Shown piece after piece: positions 8,746 through 17,900 of a stretch of DNA of 64,000 nt; position 1 is the first letter of the stretch, and each line of letters begins with the position of its first letter. Both the position numbers and the translations under genes were made by a program. This DNA is from Spirosoma sp. 48-14 (GTDB lineage: Bacteria > Bacteroidota > Bacteroidia > Cytophagales > Spirosomataceae). Location: the NCBI RefSeq assembly GCF_001898575.1, contig NZ_MKUD01000020.1:1-64000 (forward strand), given 5' to 3'. Below the pieces are notes generated by a model that saw nothing but the letters and a program-made list of their open reading frames with translations, had not been told where the DNA came from and did no database searches.

Positions 8746-9333
8746 ATGATTGTTAAGACCAAAAAATACGCGCTAGACCAAAAAACGTACGTAAATATTG
8801 CCCTGCGTCAGTGGGTGAAAGAGAATTGGAAATGGGCGTTTGTTCCCCTTGCGCTCATTCTGCTGAATGTGGTTCTGAACCTGACGAATGTGTATCCGAA
8901 TTACTGGATTTACATTGTTATCGTTCTGCTGACCATTTTATATGTGCTGTTCTGGGCTGTTCAGATCACGGGCATATCGCAGATGGAGCAAAGCAAAGCC
9001 TTGTTCGATAAGTACGTCTACGAAATCGACAGCCGCCAGATCCTGATGCGTATCAACGCCAAAGAGGGGGGCATTCTGAAATGGAGCCAGATCGACAGCG
9101 TTATCAAAGACAAAGAGGCCTACATCCTGTTTCTGAACAATGCCGACGCTATGGCGAATGTAAAAGCCAGTTGGTTTGCCAAAACCGTAACTAAAGGGCT
9201 TTCTAAAGCACAATTTATCTATTTGCCATTTGCTATATTCACAAGTGATAACGACCTGCGATTTACGGAAGCGCTACTGAAGCGTAAAGGGTTGTTGGCC
9301 GGTGGAAATGTCCCGGCTGAAACCGTTAAGTAG
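8746..9333 (+). CDS. YcxB-like membrane protein
   Basis: 195 residues. Two transmembrane helices are near residues 30-48 (WAFVPLALILLNVVLNLTN) and 54-75 (WIYIVIVLLTILYVLFWAVQI). A soluble domain follows with YEIDSRQILMRINAKEGGILKWSQIDSVIKDKEAYILFLN, the pattern of the YcxB-like C-terminal domain. The trailing segment (AQFIYLPFAIFTSDNDLRFTEALLKRKGLL) also fits. Function unknown; many relatives are small inner-membrane proteins. ATG 8746 lies just after a -7 element. Confidence 0.7.
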   Translation: MIVKTKKYALDQKTYVNIALRQWVKENWKWAFVPLALILLNVVLNLTNVYPNYWIYIVIVLLTILYVLFWAVQITGISQMEQSKALFDKYVYEIDSRQILMRINAKEGGILKWSQIDSVIKDKEAYILFLNNADAMANVKASWFAKTVTKGLSKAQFIYLPFAIFTSDNDLRFTEALLKRKGLLAGGNVPAETVK

Positions 9334-9360
9334 CCTCGTTATACCTGTAGTATTAGTGCA

Positions 9361-9417
9361 GAGCCGCAAAGAACACAAAACCTACTGTGAATGGGGGCGT
9401 TGTGTTCTCTGTGGCTC
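9361..9417. terminator. Inverted repeat, probable terminator
   Basis: Arms 9361-9378 and 9400-9417 pair over 18 positions with two mismatches (GAGCCGCAAAGAACACAA on the left). The right arm is followed by TTGTTTATTTG. It separates the YcxB-like gene from the DPP IV gene. Confidence 0.5.
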
Positions 9418-9447
9418 TTGTTTATTTGCTCAGACAAACCTAAACGC

Positions 9448-11646
9448 ATGAGAAATCTGCTCGTTCCAGCTTATCTTATTATTCTATCAATAACGGCTTA
9501 TGGCCAGTCAAAAAGGTCGGTGACACTCGATGACATCTGGGGCCGCAATGCCGGTGTGTTCAACCAGCGAACCGTCGATGCTGTAAACTGGATGAAAGCC
9601 GGAGGTTTTTATACGACTCTGGATGGGAATAAAGTGGTCAAATTTGCCATTACAACAGGGCTGCCCGTCGAGACATTGTTGGATGGGCGGCAAGCGACGG
9701 TGGCCGGTAAGCCGATCACTATGAGCGATTACCAGTTGTCGGCTGACGAACGTAAACTGCTTCTGACTACTGATGAGGAGCCAATATACCGGCGGTCCAG
9801 CAAGGCAACATTTTATGTTTACGATCTGGCCACCAAGTCCTTGAAACCACTTAGCAAAGGGGGTAAACAGCAATACGCAACCTTTTCGCCCGATGGAAAA
9901 CGGGTGGCGTTTGTGCGGGACAATAACCTGTTTGTGGTTGAGCTGGCAACTGGTAAGGAAACCCGACTGACGACCGATGGGAAGCGAAACGCCATTATTA
10001 ACGGAGGAGCCGATTGGGTTTATGAAGAAGAATTCAGCATGGCGCGTGCGTTCGAATGGTCGCCCGATAGCCGACGGCTGGCCTGGATTCGGTTCGATGA
10101 AAGCCGCGTTCCCGAATATGATATGCAGATTTGGGGCAGCCTGTATCCGGTAGAGTATCGCTTCAAATACCCAAAGGCAGGAGAAGCCAATTCAACGGTG
10201 TCGGTTTGGATAGCCGATGTGGTGTCAGGCAAAAAGGTGATGGCGAAAACAGAAGCAGGCCTGGCCGATAAGGATATATACCTGCCGCGTATTCAATGGA
10301 CAAAGCAGGCTAACCTGCTCTCCATCCGGCGGATGAATCGGTTGCAGAACCGACTCGATCTACTGCATGTAAACGCTACAACGGGACAATCGACAGTGGT
10401 GCTGACCGAAACAAGTCCTACCTACGTTGATCTGGAGTTTACCGACGATCTGACTTACCTGAGTGATGGTAAGTCGTTCCTATTGACCAGCGAACGCAGC
10501 GGCTACAAACATCTGTATCTGTATGATCTCAGTGGCAAACTCATTCGTCCGATCACCAGCGGCAACTTTGAAATCATTACGGTGGCAGGGATCGATGAAA
10601 AGGCAGGTACGATCTATTACATAAGTACTGAGAAATCGCCATTGGAACGGCATGTGTATAAAATCGGGATCGACGGACAGCATAAACAGCCATTGACTAC
10701 CCAGGCTGGTACGTATAAGGCTACATTCAGCCCCGATTTCTCCTATTATCTGTTATACCATACAGCAGCCGGTTCGCCGGTGCAGGTCAGCCTTCGCGAT
10801 ACGAAATCGACTAATGACCTTCGCATATTGGAAGCCAATGAGGACCTGAAAAATCGGTTGGCAACCTATGCCATCACACCAAAACAGTTTTTTCAAAGCA
10901 AAGCCGCCGATGGTACATTGCTCAATGGCTGGATGATTCGCCCGGCGACGTTTGATAGTACGGGTTCCAAAAAATACCCAGTCCTGATGTTCGTGTATGG
11001 AGGCCCAGGCTCGCAGACGGTAAAGAACGATTGGGAAAGCCGCGATTTCTTCTGGTATCAAACGCTGGCTCAGAAAGGCTACATCGTTGTGTCGGTTGAT
11101 GGGCGGGGAACAGGTGCACGCGGAACGGCATTTCGCACCGTCACCTACGCGCAATTGGGTAAACTCGAAACCGAAGACCAGATCTCCGTGGCCCGTCAGT
11201 TGAAAACTCTGCCTTACGTTGATCAGAGTCGTGTTGGTATTTGGGGGTGGAGCTATGGGGGGTACATGACGGCCCTCTGCATGACGTTAGGTGCCGATGT
11301 GTTCAAAGCCGGAATTTCGGTCGCTCCCGTTACCAACTGGCGATTCTACGACACAATTTATACCGAACGTTACCTGAAACGGCCGCAGGAGAACGCAGCA
11401 GGCTATGACGATAATTCGCCGGTAACTCACGCCAGCAAGCTCCGTGGTCCTTTTTTGCTCGTGCATGGTACGGGCGACGATAATGTTCATTTTCAGAATT
11501 CAGTGGCTTTTGAAAATGCCCTGATTTCGGCCGGAAAGCAATTCCAGTCGTTTTACTATCCGAACCGGAACCACGGTATTTATGGAGGTAACACCCGCTT
11601 GCATCTCTACCAGATGATGACAGATTTTGTCGAGAAGAATTTATAA
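9448..11646 (+). CDS. Secreted dipeptidyl peptidase IV family protease (S9B)
   Basis: 732 residues from ATG 9448. The frame is open from 9391, but only the later start gives a clean signal peptide (MRNLLVPAYLIILSITAYGQ). The N-terminal beta-propeller (about residues 80-490) contains YEEEFSMARAFEWSPD, the Glu-Glu motif that binds the substrate N-terminus. The C-terminal alpha/beta hydrolase domain has the nucleophile Ser602 in GWSYGGY, Asp677 in HGTGDDNVHF and His709 in NRNHGIYGG. This is a complete catalytic triad with the length expected for DPP IV. It releases X-Pro or X-Ala dipeptides from peptides in the periplasm. Single-gene unit. Confidence 0.92.
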   Translation: MRNLLVPAYLIILSITAYGQSKRSVTLDDIWGRNAGVFNQRTVDAVNWMKAGGFYTTLDGNKVVKFAITTGLPVETLLDGRQATVAGKPITMSDYQLSADERKLLLTTDEEPIYRRSSKATFYVYDLATKSLKPLSKGGKQQYATFSPDGKRVAFVRDNNLFVVELATGKETRLTTDGKRNAIINGGADWVYEEEFSMARAFEWSPDSRRLAWIRFDESRVPEYDMQIWGSLYPVEYRFKYPKAGEANSTVSVWIADVVSGKKVMAKTEAGLADKDIYLPRIQWTKQANLLSIRRMNRLQNRLDLLHVNATTGQSTVVLTETSPTYVDLEFTDDLTYLSDGKSFLLTSERSGYKHLYLYDLSGKLIRPITSGNFEIITVAGIDEKAGTIYYISTEKSPLERHVYKIGIDGQHKQPLTTQAGTYKATFSPDFSYYLLYHTAAGSPVQVSLRDTKSTNDLRILEANEDLKNRLATYAITPKQFFQSKAADGTLLNGWMIRPATFDSTGSKKYPVLMFVYGGPGSQTVKNDWESRDFFWYQTLAQKGYIVVSVDGRGTGARGTAFRTVTYAQLGKLETEDQISVARQLKTLPYVDQSRVGIWGWSYGGYMTALCMTLGADVFKAGISVAPVTNWRFYDTIYTERYLKRPQENAAGYDDNSPVTHASKLRGPFLLVHGTGDDNVHFQNSVAFENALISAGKQFQSFYYPNRNHGIYGGNTRLHLYQMMTDFVEKNL

Positions 11647-11650
11647 TGAA

Positions 11651-11735
11651 TGGAAAAAGGAGAAAGGAAAATGGAAAAAAGAAAGTTGATCTGTAAACTC
11701 CCTTTCTGCCTTCTGCCTTCTCCCTTTTCCCCTTT
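11651..11735. repeat. Purine/pyrimidine self-complementary intergenic repeat
   Basis: A purine-rich tract (GGAAAAAGGAGAAAGG and similar words) is followed by its pyrimidine counterpart (CCTTCTCCCTTTTCC), ending just before the nitrilase ATG. It can fold as an imperfect hairpin between the DPP IV stop and the nitrilase start. Confidence 0.5.
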
Positions 11736-11740
11736 TGCTT

Positions 11741-12670
11741 ATGGCCTTCAAAAACATACGTGTCGGTGTGGTGCAGGCGACCCCTGCGTTATTCGATCTG
11801 GAAAGAAGTGTTGATCTGGTAATCGACTGGATTGGTAAAGCAGCAGAAGCGGGTTGCCAGTTCGTTTTATTTCCTGAATCGTTCATTCCCTGCTATCCGC
11901 GTGGCCTGACCTTTGACGCCATCATTGGCCGCCGGACCGACAAAGGCCGTGCTGTATGGCTGGATTATTGGGCAAATAGTCTGGAGGTGTCGTCGGTCCA
12001 GACGCAACGGATCAGCGAGGCCATCAAAAAAGCAAATGTGATGGTAGCCCTGGGAGTGACCGAGAAAGAGCCAGTGGGAGGTACTCTATATTGCACGTTA
12101 TTGTATTTCGGGAATGACGGGCGTTTGTTGGGGAAACACCGTAAACTGAAGCCCACTGGCCTAGAACGATACATCTGGGGCGAAAGTGATGGTAGCACAT
12201 TGGTCAGTTTCGACAGCGAGATCGGTAAATTTGGTGGTTTGATCTGCTGGGAAAACTACATGCCTCTGGCCCGAACAGCATTATATCAGCAGGGAATCGA
12301 ACTATATCTGGCGCCAACAGCCGACGCCCGCAACTCGTGGCAGGCAACTATGCAGCACATTGCGTTGGAAGGCCGCTGTTTTGTGCTGGCCAGTAATCAG
12401 TTTGTGCAAAAAACCGACTATCCCGAACGATACCAGGCCGATCTGGCTGACGAACCGACGGTCATGTGTAGCGGGGGTAGTGTAATTATTTCGCCAATGG
12501 GTGAAGTGCTTGCCGGACCACTTTGGAATCAGGAGGGGCTACTCACGGCCGATCTGGACTTCTCGATACTGGCTAAAAGCAAATTAGATTTCGATTGCGT
12601 GGGGCACTATTCCCGAAACGATGTCTTTACCCTAACGGTTGCGAATCAGCCACCTATCCAGAAAGTTTGA
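11741..12670 (+). CDS. Nitrilase-family carbon-nitrogen hydrolase
   Basis: 309 residues from ATG 11741; an in-frame TTG six bases upstream lies in the repeat and is rejected. The nitrilase catalytic triad is visible: Glu46 in LFPESF, Lys135 in HRKLKPT and Cys169 in GLICWENY. The segment WGESDGSTLVSFDSEIGKFG and the length fit true nitrilases or cyanide hydratase-like enzymes (nitrile to acid plus ammonia) rather than short amidases. Substrate cannot be told from sequence. It is convergent with the MscS gene; only six bases separate the two stops. Confidence 0.85.
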   Translation: MAFKNIRVGVVQATPALFDLERSVDLVIDWIGKAAEAGCQFVLFPESFIPCYPRGLTFDAIIGRRTDKGRAVWLDYWANSLEVSSVQTQRISEAIKKANVMVALGVTEKEPVGGTLYCTLLYFGNDGRLLGKHRKLKPTGLERYIWGESDGSTLVSFDSEIGKFGGLICWENYMPLARTALYQQGIELYLAPTADARNSWQATMQHIALEGRCFVLASNQFVQKTDYPERYQADLADEPTVMCSGGSVIISPMGEVLAGPLWNQEGLLTADLDFSILAKSKLDFDCVGHYSRNDVFTLTVANQPPIQKV

Positions 12671-12676
12671 ATCTGC

Positions 12677-13798
12677 TTATTGGCCAGTCGAGTGCTCCTG
12701 GGGCTTCAGTTCTTCGGCCAGCATAAGTCGCGTTTGAGGCAGACTTTGCGGGTACTCATCGCGGATAAACGCTATCAGATTTTCTCGCATATGACAGCGC
12801 AGATCAAAGGCTGAAGGGGCATCCTGGGCCGATACCAGCACCCTTACCTGAATGCAGGTAGGAGTGGTATCCGTCACTTGTACCGCAAAGCTATCGCCAG
12901 TCCAGAGCGGGTCATTTTCAGCCAGTTCACGCGCTTTTTTTCGAACAGCTTCAACAGGAACCGTATAATCCAGATAGAGAAAAATGGCCCCAACGATGGA
13001 TGCATCTGAGCGGGTCCAGTTCTCGAAAGGCGTTTCGACAAAGTAGGTAATAGGCAGAATCAATCGTCGACGGTCCCAAAGCCGCACAATTACACTGGTC
13101 AGGTTTATTTCTTCGATACGACCCCACTCTTTTTCAACCACAACCGCATCGTCCAGGCGAATCTGCTGATTGAGCGCTATCTGGATACCTGCCAGCAGGT
13201 TCGCTAATGTCTTCTGGGCGGCAAACCCAAGTACGACAGACACTACCCCGGCCGATGTCAGCACACTAAGGCCTACTTTTCGGCTCCCCTGAAAGGTAAT
13301 GAGTAAAAGCGAAGCCCCAAGTATAACGACCAGAATAACAATGAGCCGACGGAAAAAACGTACCTGCGTAACGAATTTCCGATGAGCCAGATTGGTATCA
13401 TTCGTGGTGTCGTATTCATAAATAAGCCGTTTTTCGCCCACCTTGAGCAGTTGGACGATAAACCAGGTTGTTGTAATCAGAAAAAGGATTTCAGCGGTTT
13501 TGTCGGCTACAGGGTGCCGACGCAAAAAACGCTCTGACTGCAAATTTGTAGCCAGCAGAAAAAATAGCGAGGGTACAAACAACCAGAACGCCCAGCGAGC
13601 GTACACTTTTAAAAGAGATAGCGTTCGAAACGACCGTCGGCGCACCACAAACCGGATGGTCTGTGTAATGACCACATCGACGGCTAGTCCTAGTACAACG
13701 GCGATGATGAGCAATATCCATCCCGACAAATCGCGATTCGGTACATAGCCAAACCAACGGACAATCGCCCGTATCCATAGGTCAAGTTGCTGTTGCAT
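12677..13798 (-). CDS. MscS-family mechanosensitive channel
   Basis: 373 residues. Several N-terminal membrane segments (about residues 24-45, 65-85, 100-120, 150-170) precede the pore helix and MscS core: VLTSAGVVSVVLGFAAQKTL then ANLLAGIQIALNQQIRLDDAVV at about residues 185-226. The beta domain follows (WGRIEEINLTSVIVRLWDRR, then LILPITYF) and a cytoplasmic C-terminal domain. Members open on membrane tension to release solutes. ATG 13798. It is 55 bases downstream of the B2 gene on the same strand and could be read through from it, though the functions are unrelated. Confidence 0.88.
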   Translation of the reverse strand: MQQQLDLWIRAIVRWFGYVPNRDLSGWILLIIAVVLGLAVDVVITQTIRFVVRRRSFRTLSLLKVYARWAFWLFVPSLFFLLATNLQSERFLRRHPVADKTAEILFLITTTWFIVQLLKVGEKRLIYEYDTTNDTNLAHRKFVTQVRFFRRLIVILVVILGASLLLITFQGSRKVGLSVLTSAGVVSVVLGFAAQKTLANLLAGIQIALNQQIRLDDAVVVEKEWGRIEEINLTSVIVRLWDRRRLILPITYFVETPFENWTRSDASIVGAIFLYLDYTVPVEAVRKKARELAENDPLWTGDSFAVQVTDTTPTCIQVRVLVSAQDAPSAFDLRCHMRENLIAFIRDEYPQSLPQTRLMLAEELKPQEHSTGQ

Positions 13799-13853
13799 GC
13801 GGTAGTTGAAGTGCCTGTCGTATTAACCGGATTACAGGTAACTTGTGTTTCAG

Positions 13854-14279
13854 TTAATGCCAGGTCCAGATCGGTTGAAAATCCAGATCCGGCAAATCGC
13901 CAATCAGGACGGTTCCGTTTTTCTCGACCCAGGCATGTGCTTCAAATGTATGGCTTTTGCGGACGCCAACGACCAGATCGATGTCTTTATCTTTTCGAAG
14001 GAAATAGGTTAATGCCAACGCCTGCGGCAGGCAGAAAGCAGCTAGCGGACCGCTTACTTTTTGAATAGCCTGAATTTTTCGGTCAATCAACTGGCGGGGA
14101 GTCTCACCAGATTTGTTAGCCCTGGTAAGTTTGCTATAAAGTTGCCTAAACGTTTGAAACGATAACAATTTAAGGCCAAGCTGGATGGTAGAAACAATAA
14201 AGAACGCCTGAATAAGAAGCCGTTGATCTGAAGTGGATAGCTGTGTAAACCGCTTAAATCGTTTCCACCAGTTTTTCAT
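13854..14279 (-). CDS. Lasso-peptide B2-type leader protease (transglutaminase-like)
   Basis: 141 residues. The C-terminal half matches the lasso-peptide biosynthesis B2 family, a cysteine protease with a transglutaminase-like fold that removes the leader of a RiPP precursor. The candidate nucleophile is Cys83 in AFCLPQALALTYFLRKD and the catalytic His is His115 in FEAHAWVEKNG; the Asp is less clear. The N-terminal half (residues 20-60) is hydrophobic and basic, as in other B2 proteins. The ATG at 14279 overlaps the 3' end of the B1 gene by 26 bases, so the two are translationally coupled. No lasso cyclase (asparagine-synthetase-like) gene lies nearby. Confidence 0.82.
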   Translation of the reverse strand: MKNWWKRFKRFTQLSTSDQRLLIQAFFIVSTIQLGLKLLSFQTFRQLYSKLTRANKSGETPRQLIDRKIQAIQKVSGPLAAFCLPQALALTYFLRKDKDIDLVVGVRKSHTFEAHAWVEKNGTVLIGDLPDLDFQPIWTWH

Positions 14280-14514
14280 GGGCCAGGTCGTTCAGCAGTT
14301 GCTGCAAATCGTTGGTACAGGTTTGCTCATCGACTTCAAAGTTTGCCATAACATGTTCTTTAAGATCATCAAACGACATAGGCGACTGTTTAAGAAGGTC
14401 CCAGACAAACGTACCCACTTCATTGAGGCCATAATACATTCCGGCTGCATGATTAAGAATAACCGTTTCGCCAGCCAGTTCAGAGGAGATCTGATTCTGA
14501 GTTAATCGATACAT
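14254..14514 (-). CDS. PqqD-like RiPP recognition protein (lasso B1 type)
   Basis: 86 residues from ATG 14514; the frame can be extended to a TTG at 14541 but that lies inside the -7 promoter box. The protein has the PqqD/RRE layout: beta strands in ISSELAGETVILNHAAGMYYGLNE, then helices GTFVWDLLKQSPMSFDDL and CTNDLQQLLNDLAHEKLVE. Such domains bind precursor leaders and deliver them to modifying enzymes. It is the first gene of a two-gene unit with the B2 protease. A precursor with a matching leader motif occurs about 5 kb away at 19837-19980. Confidence 0.82.
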   Translation of the reverse strand: MYRLTQNQISSELAGETVILNHAAGMYYGLNEVGTFVWDLLKQSPMSFDDLKEHVMANFEVDEQTCTNDLQQLLNDLAHEKLVETI

Positions 14515-14538
14515 ATACGAACGATACTGATTAATGAC

Positions 14539-14546
14539 CAAAGATA
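14539..14546 (-). promoter_or_regulatory. -7 element TATCTTTG for the B1-B2 unit
   Basis: Read on the minus strand, TATCTTTG lies 25 bases before the ATG at 14514. It matches the Bacteroidota TAnnTTTG consensus and argues for the 14514 start. Confidence 0.5.
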
Positions 14547-14929
14547 AAGGAATTTATCAGCAACGGCGATTCGATTACCCGCGATACGTACTCTATGATA
14601 AAGGTTTAGGTTTATAATTTATTGATTTTTAGCGGTTTGTCACTTTGTGGGGGTGGTTTCGGTGAGTTTGATTTACCGTATTCGTTATAGTGTAAAATGA
14701 GATTGTTGCGTTCGAAAAAACGCTTAAGAGCATTTACTAAGTTACTTAACTATTAGAAGCGTTATGCCTTTTGGTTCTGTTTTATGAATTTGAATAGTTT
14801 AAATTACATTAAACAAGGAACATAAATAAATAATATTTACCGGGATGTCATTCTGCAAAATGTAGATTTATTTTAGATGGTTAAACCGTTTTTTAGATCA
14901 GGTAAAATTTTTAGTAATCAACATTCTTA
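14547..14929. other. AT-rich divergent intergenic region
   Basis: A 383-base gap between the B1 gene and the giant secreted nuclease. It carries the upstream part of the B1 promoter and presumably the promoter of the plus-strand gene. It contains GTTCGAAAAAACGCTT and short AT runs but no protein-like frame. In particular, I found no RiPP precursor here. Confidence 0.6.
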
Positions 14930-17900
14930 ATGCCTCATTTCATTATGCAAAGACGTATACTCTTCGTTTTAACTTTTCTGTTGGTAACCTATGCGTCATG
15001 GGCTCAGGTAAGTCTGACAGGGACAACCTCGTATACCCAGAATTTTAATTCACTGGCTAGTTCTGGCTCAGGAACCTGGACTGACAACACTACAATTCAG
15101 GGCTGGTATGCTGCCATTACGAATAGCTCTAACGTGACGAATGCTGCCACTACCTATACGGTGGACCCAGGTAGCAGCACTACGGGGGGGCTACATAGTT
15201 ATGGAGCAACCTCCGCAACTGACCGCGCTTTAGGCTCGGTGGGCTCTGGTTCTGCGAAGGCCATCTATTACGGAGTTTTATTAGTCAACAATACGGGTAG
15301 CCCAATTACAGCCCTGTCTGTTAGCTATAAAGGGGAGCAGTGGCGTAGCAGTACATCTGTACAGAATGTGCTTTCCTTCGCTTATAAAGTTGGGGCAAAC
15401 TCAGTTAGTGAGTCTGACTATACCAGCAACTCGTTGCTCGATTTTGTAGGCCAGCCCCCTGTTTCCTCAAATGGTGCCCTGGATGGCAATGCCAATGCAA
15501 AAAGTATTACCAGTACATTTAATGTGAACATTCCGGTTGGCGAGAAGATTATGCTTCGCTGGATGGACGTTGACGATAGCGGAAACGATGCTGGTCTAAG
15601 TGTCGACGATTTAACCGTTAGTGTCGTTACCAGCCCTTTCCTCGTTGTAAATCCTACATCTGTAGGTAATTTGGTCAATACTGCCAACAATAGCAGTCCT
15701 TCTGCACCATCCACATTTACGGTCATTGGTGGGCTGCTCAATCCTGCAACGCCCGTTTCGGTTAGCCCTCCGGCTAATTTCGAAATTTCGACGGACAATG
15801 CTAGTTATTCAACAAGTGCTGTCACCATTTCACCTTCGGGTAATGGAACACTTAGTCAAACTATTTATACTCGATTAGTTAGTAACCTTTCTGCGGGGCC
15901 TTATACAGGGCTTGCCACAGTGAGCAGTACAGAAGTGCCCACGTCCCAAACAGCATCGCTCAGTGGAACGGTTTATACAGCTGGTGCCAGCGGTGCTTGT
16001 GGAACCTCCTATAAAATAAGCGATGTACGCAATGCCGCCGATGGCGTGACCTTTACGATAACCGGGCGTGTTACATCAAGTATTGGTACGAACATTTATA
16101 TCCAGGATGCTACAGGCGGTATTCTGTTGTACACAGGTACGGGTACTTCGATTGAAGTGCCTGAGTTAAGCATTGGTGACGAGGTACAAGTGACAGGCGT
16201 ATTGGCAACCTACAACGGGGAGCGGGAGTTGAAGAACTTCACGAGCTGTTTTGTAAAAACCACTTCCCCAAATTCGATTCCTACGCCCGTTACGGTTTCC
16301 GCTACTACTCTTTGCGATCACAAAGGCGAACTGGTGACGCTTACGGGAGTGAACACTATTACACCATCGGGTGGGACGTTTACAGGCAACACGAACTATA
16401 CATTGACAACGGGTAGCGGCACGGTTATCATGCGGGTTCAGCTCGGTACCGATCTGGTGGCAGCAGCTAAGCCTACGGGGACTCTTGATGTTACGGGAAT
16501 TGTGGGCGTATTCAATGGTACTTGCCAGCTACTTCCCCGTTCAACGACTGATGTTCCCGGAGCTACACCGAATACGGTTTCCTGCCCCGGCGTTGGTACT
16601 GGAGGGGCTGGCATTTCGGCAGATAATACGCTGGACATTACGTGGTGGAATGTGGAATGGCTAGGTAATACAGGCTTTGGTCCTACAAATGAGGCCCAAC
16701 AGCAGGATAATGTACGGCAGCAACTGCAAAACATGAATCAGGATATTTACTGCCTGGAAGAAGTTACGGACCTGACAAAGCTAGATGCCATTGTGGCTAC
16801 CCTGAATACAAATACGGGCAAGTCATACACATACACCTGTGGCGCTGATCCCAACCGTACTCCGCCTATTTATTACTCACACTGGTTTGACAGCCCTGAA
16901 GTGCCGGGTAATGCCAGCACCTATGCACAAAAGGTTTGTTTTGTGTACAACACGGCCATTGTCAAGAACGTAACGGCCAGCCAGATTGTAGCCGATGCCA
17001 GTCAGTTGAATTCAAGTTCCTGGGCATCGAATCGGTTCCCATTATTAATGAGTTGTGATGTGATGATCAATGGGGTTACCAAAAACTTTAAGCTGGTTGG
17101 CGTGCATGCCAAATCCGGCTCTGATGCATCATCATATAATCGTCGGATAGCCGATTTTGGGTCATTGAAAACGTATCTTGATGCAACCTATCCGACCAGT
17201 AATGTCATGATCATGGGTGATTTTAACGACGATGCCGACCAGTCGATTTATATTGATGGTACAACGAGTACAACAAATGTGTCGTCGTTCAACAACTTCA
17301 TCATTTCAGGCGATTACACGGCCATTACGAAACAGCTTAGCACCTGTAACATTTCGAGTACGGCATCATACCCTGATATTATCGACCACCTGATCATTTC
17401 GAATGAAATTAGCACCAATGGCTCTTTTCCGGCTAGTGGTATTGCCTATATTCCGAACTCGGTTACAGCAGTACGCCCGATCGTAGGCGGAACAACAACA
17501 TCCGACCACTTCCCGGTTTCGGCTCGTTTTCAGTTCGCACCTCCACTTTCAGCTACGTTGGTAGCCAGCACGTCGGCGGTTTGTTCGGGGCAGCCTGTTA
17601 ATCTGGCTATTACTGTAAGTGGCCTGGGTGGGGCTACATATAGCTACACCGTAACGAACGGTACCAACAGCACGACTACAACGGGTGTATCAACGTCAAC
17701 AACACAGATTAGTATTACCCCGACTGTAGCCGGTTCGTTCACATTGACGGTAATGAGCTCTGCAAATAACAGCGCTACGGCAGTGAGTGGAAATGTAGCA
17801 GTTGAGGGGCCAATTTCTGTTGTGGCTGGGCCCTCTTCGGCTACAACCACGATTGGTGGGACGGTAAGTCTGACAGCAACCGGGGCAACAACTTATCAAT

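Noticed and set aside
14629..14733. 34-codon minus-strand frame upstream of the B1 gene, considered as a RiPP precursor
   Set aside because: It lacks a YxxPxL leader motif and a Gly-started core with acidic residue, and reads as AT-rich intergenic translation.
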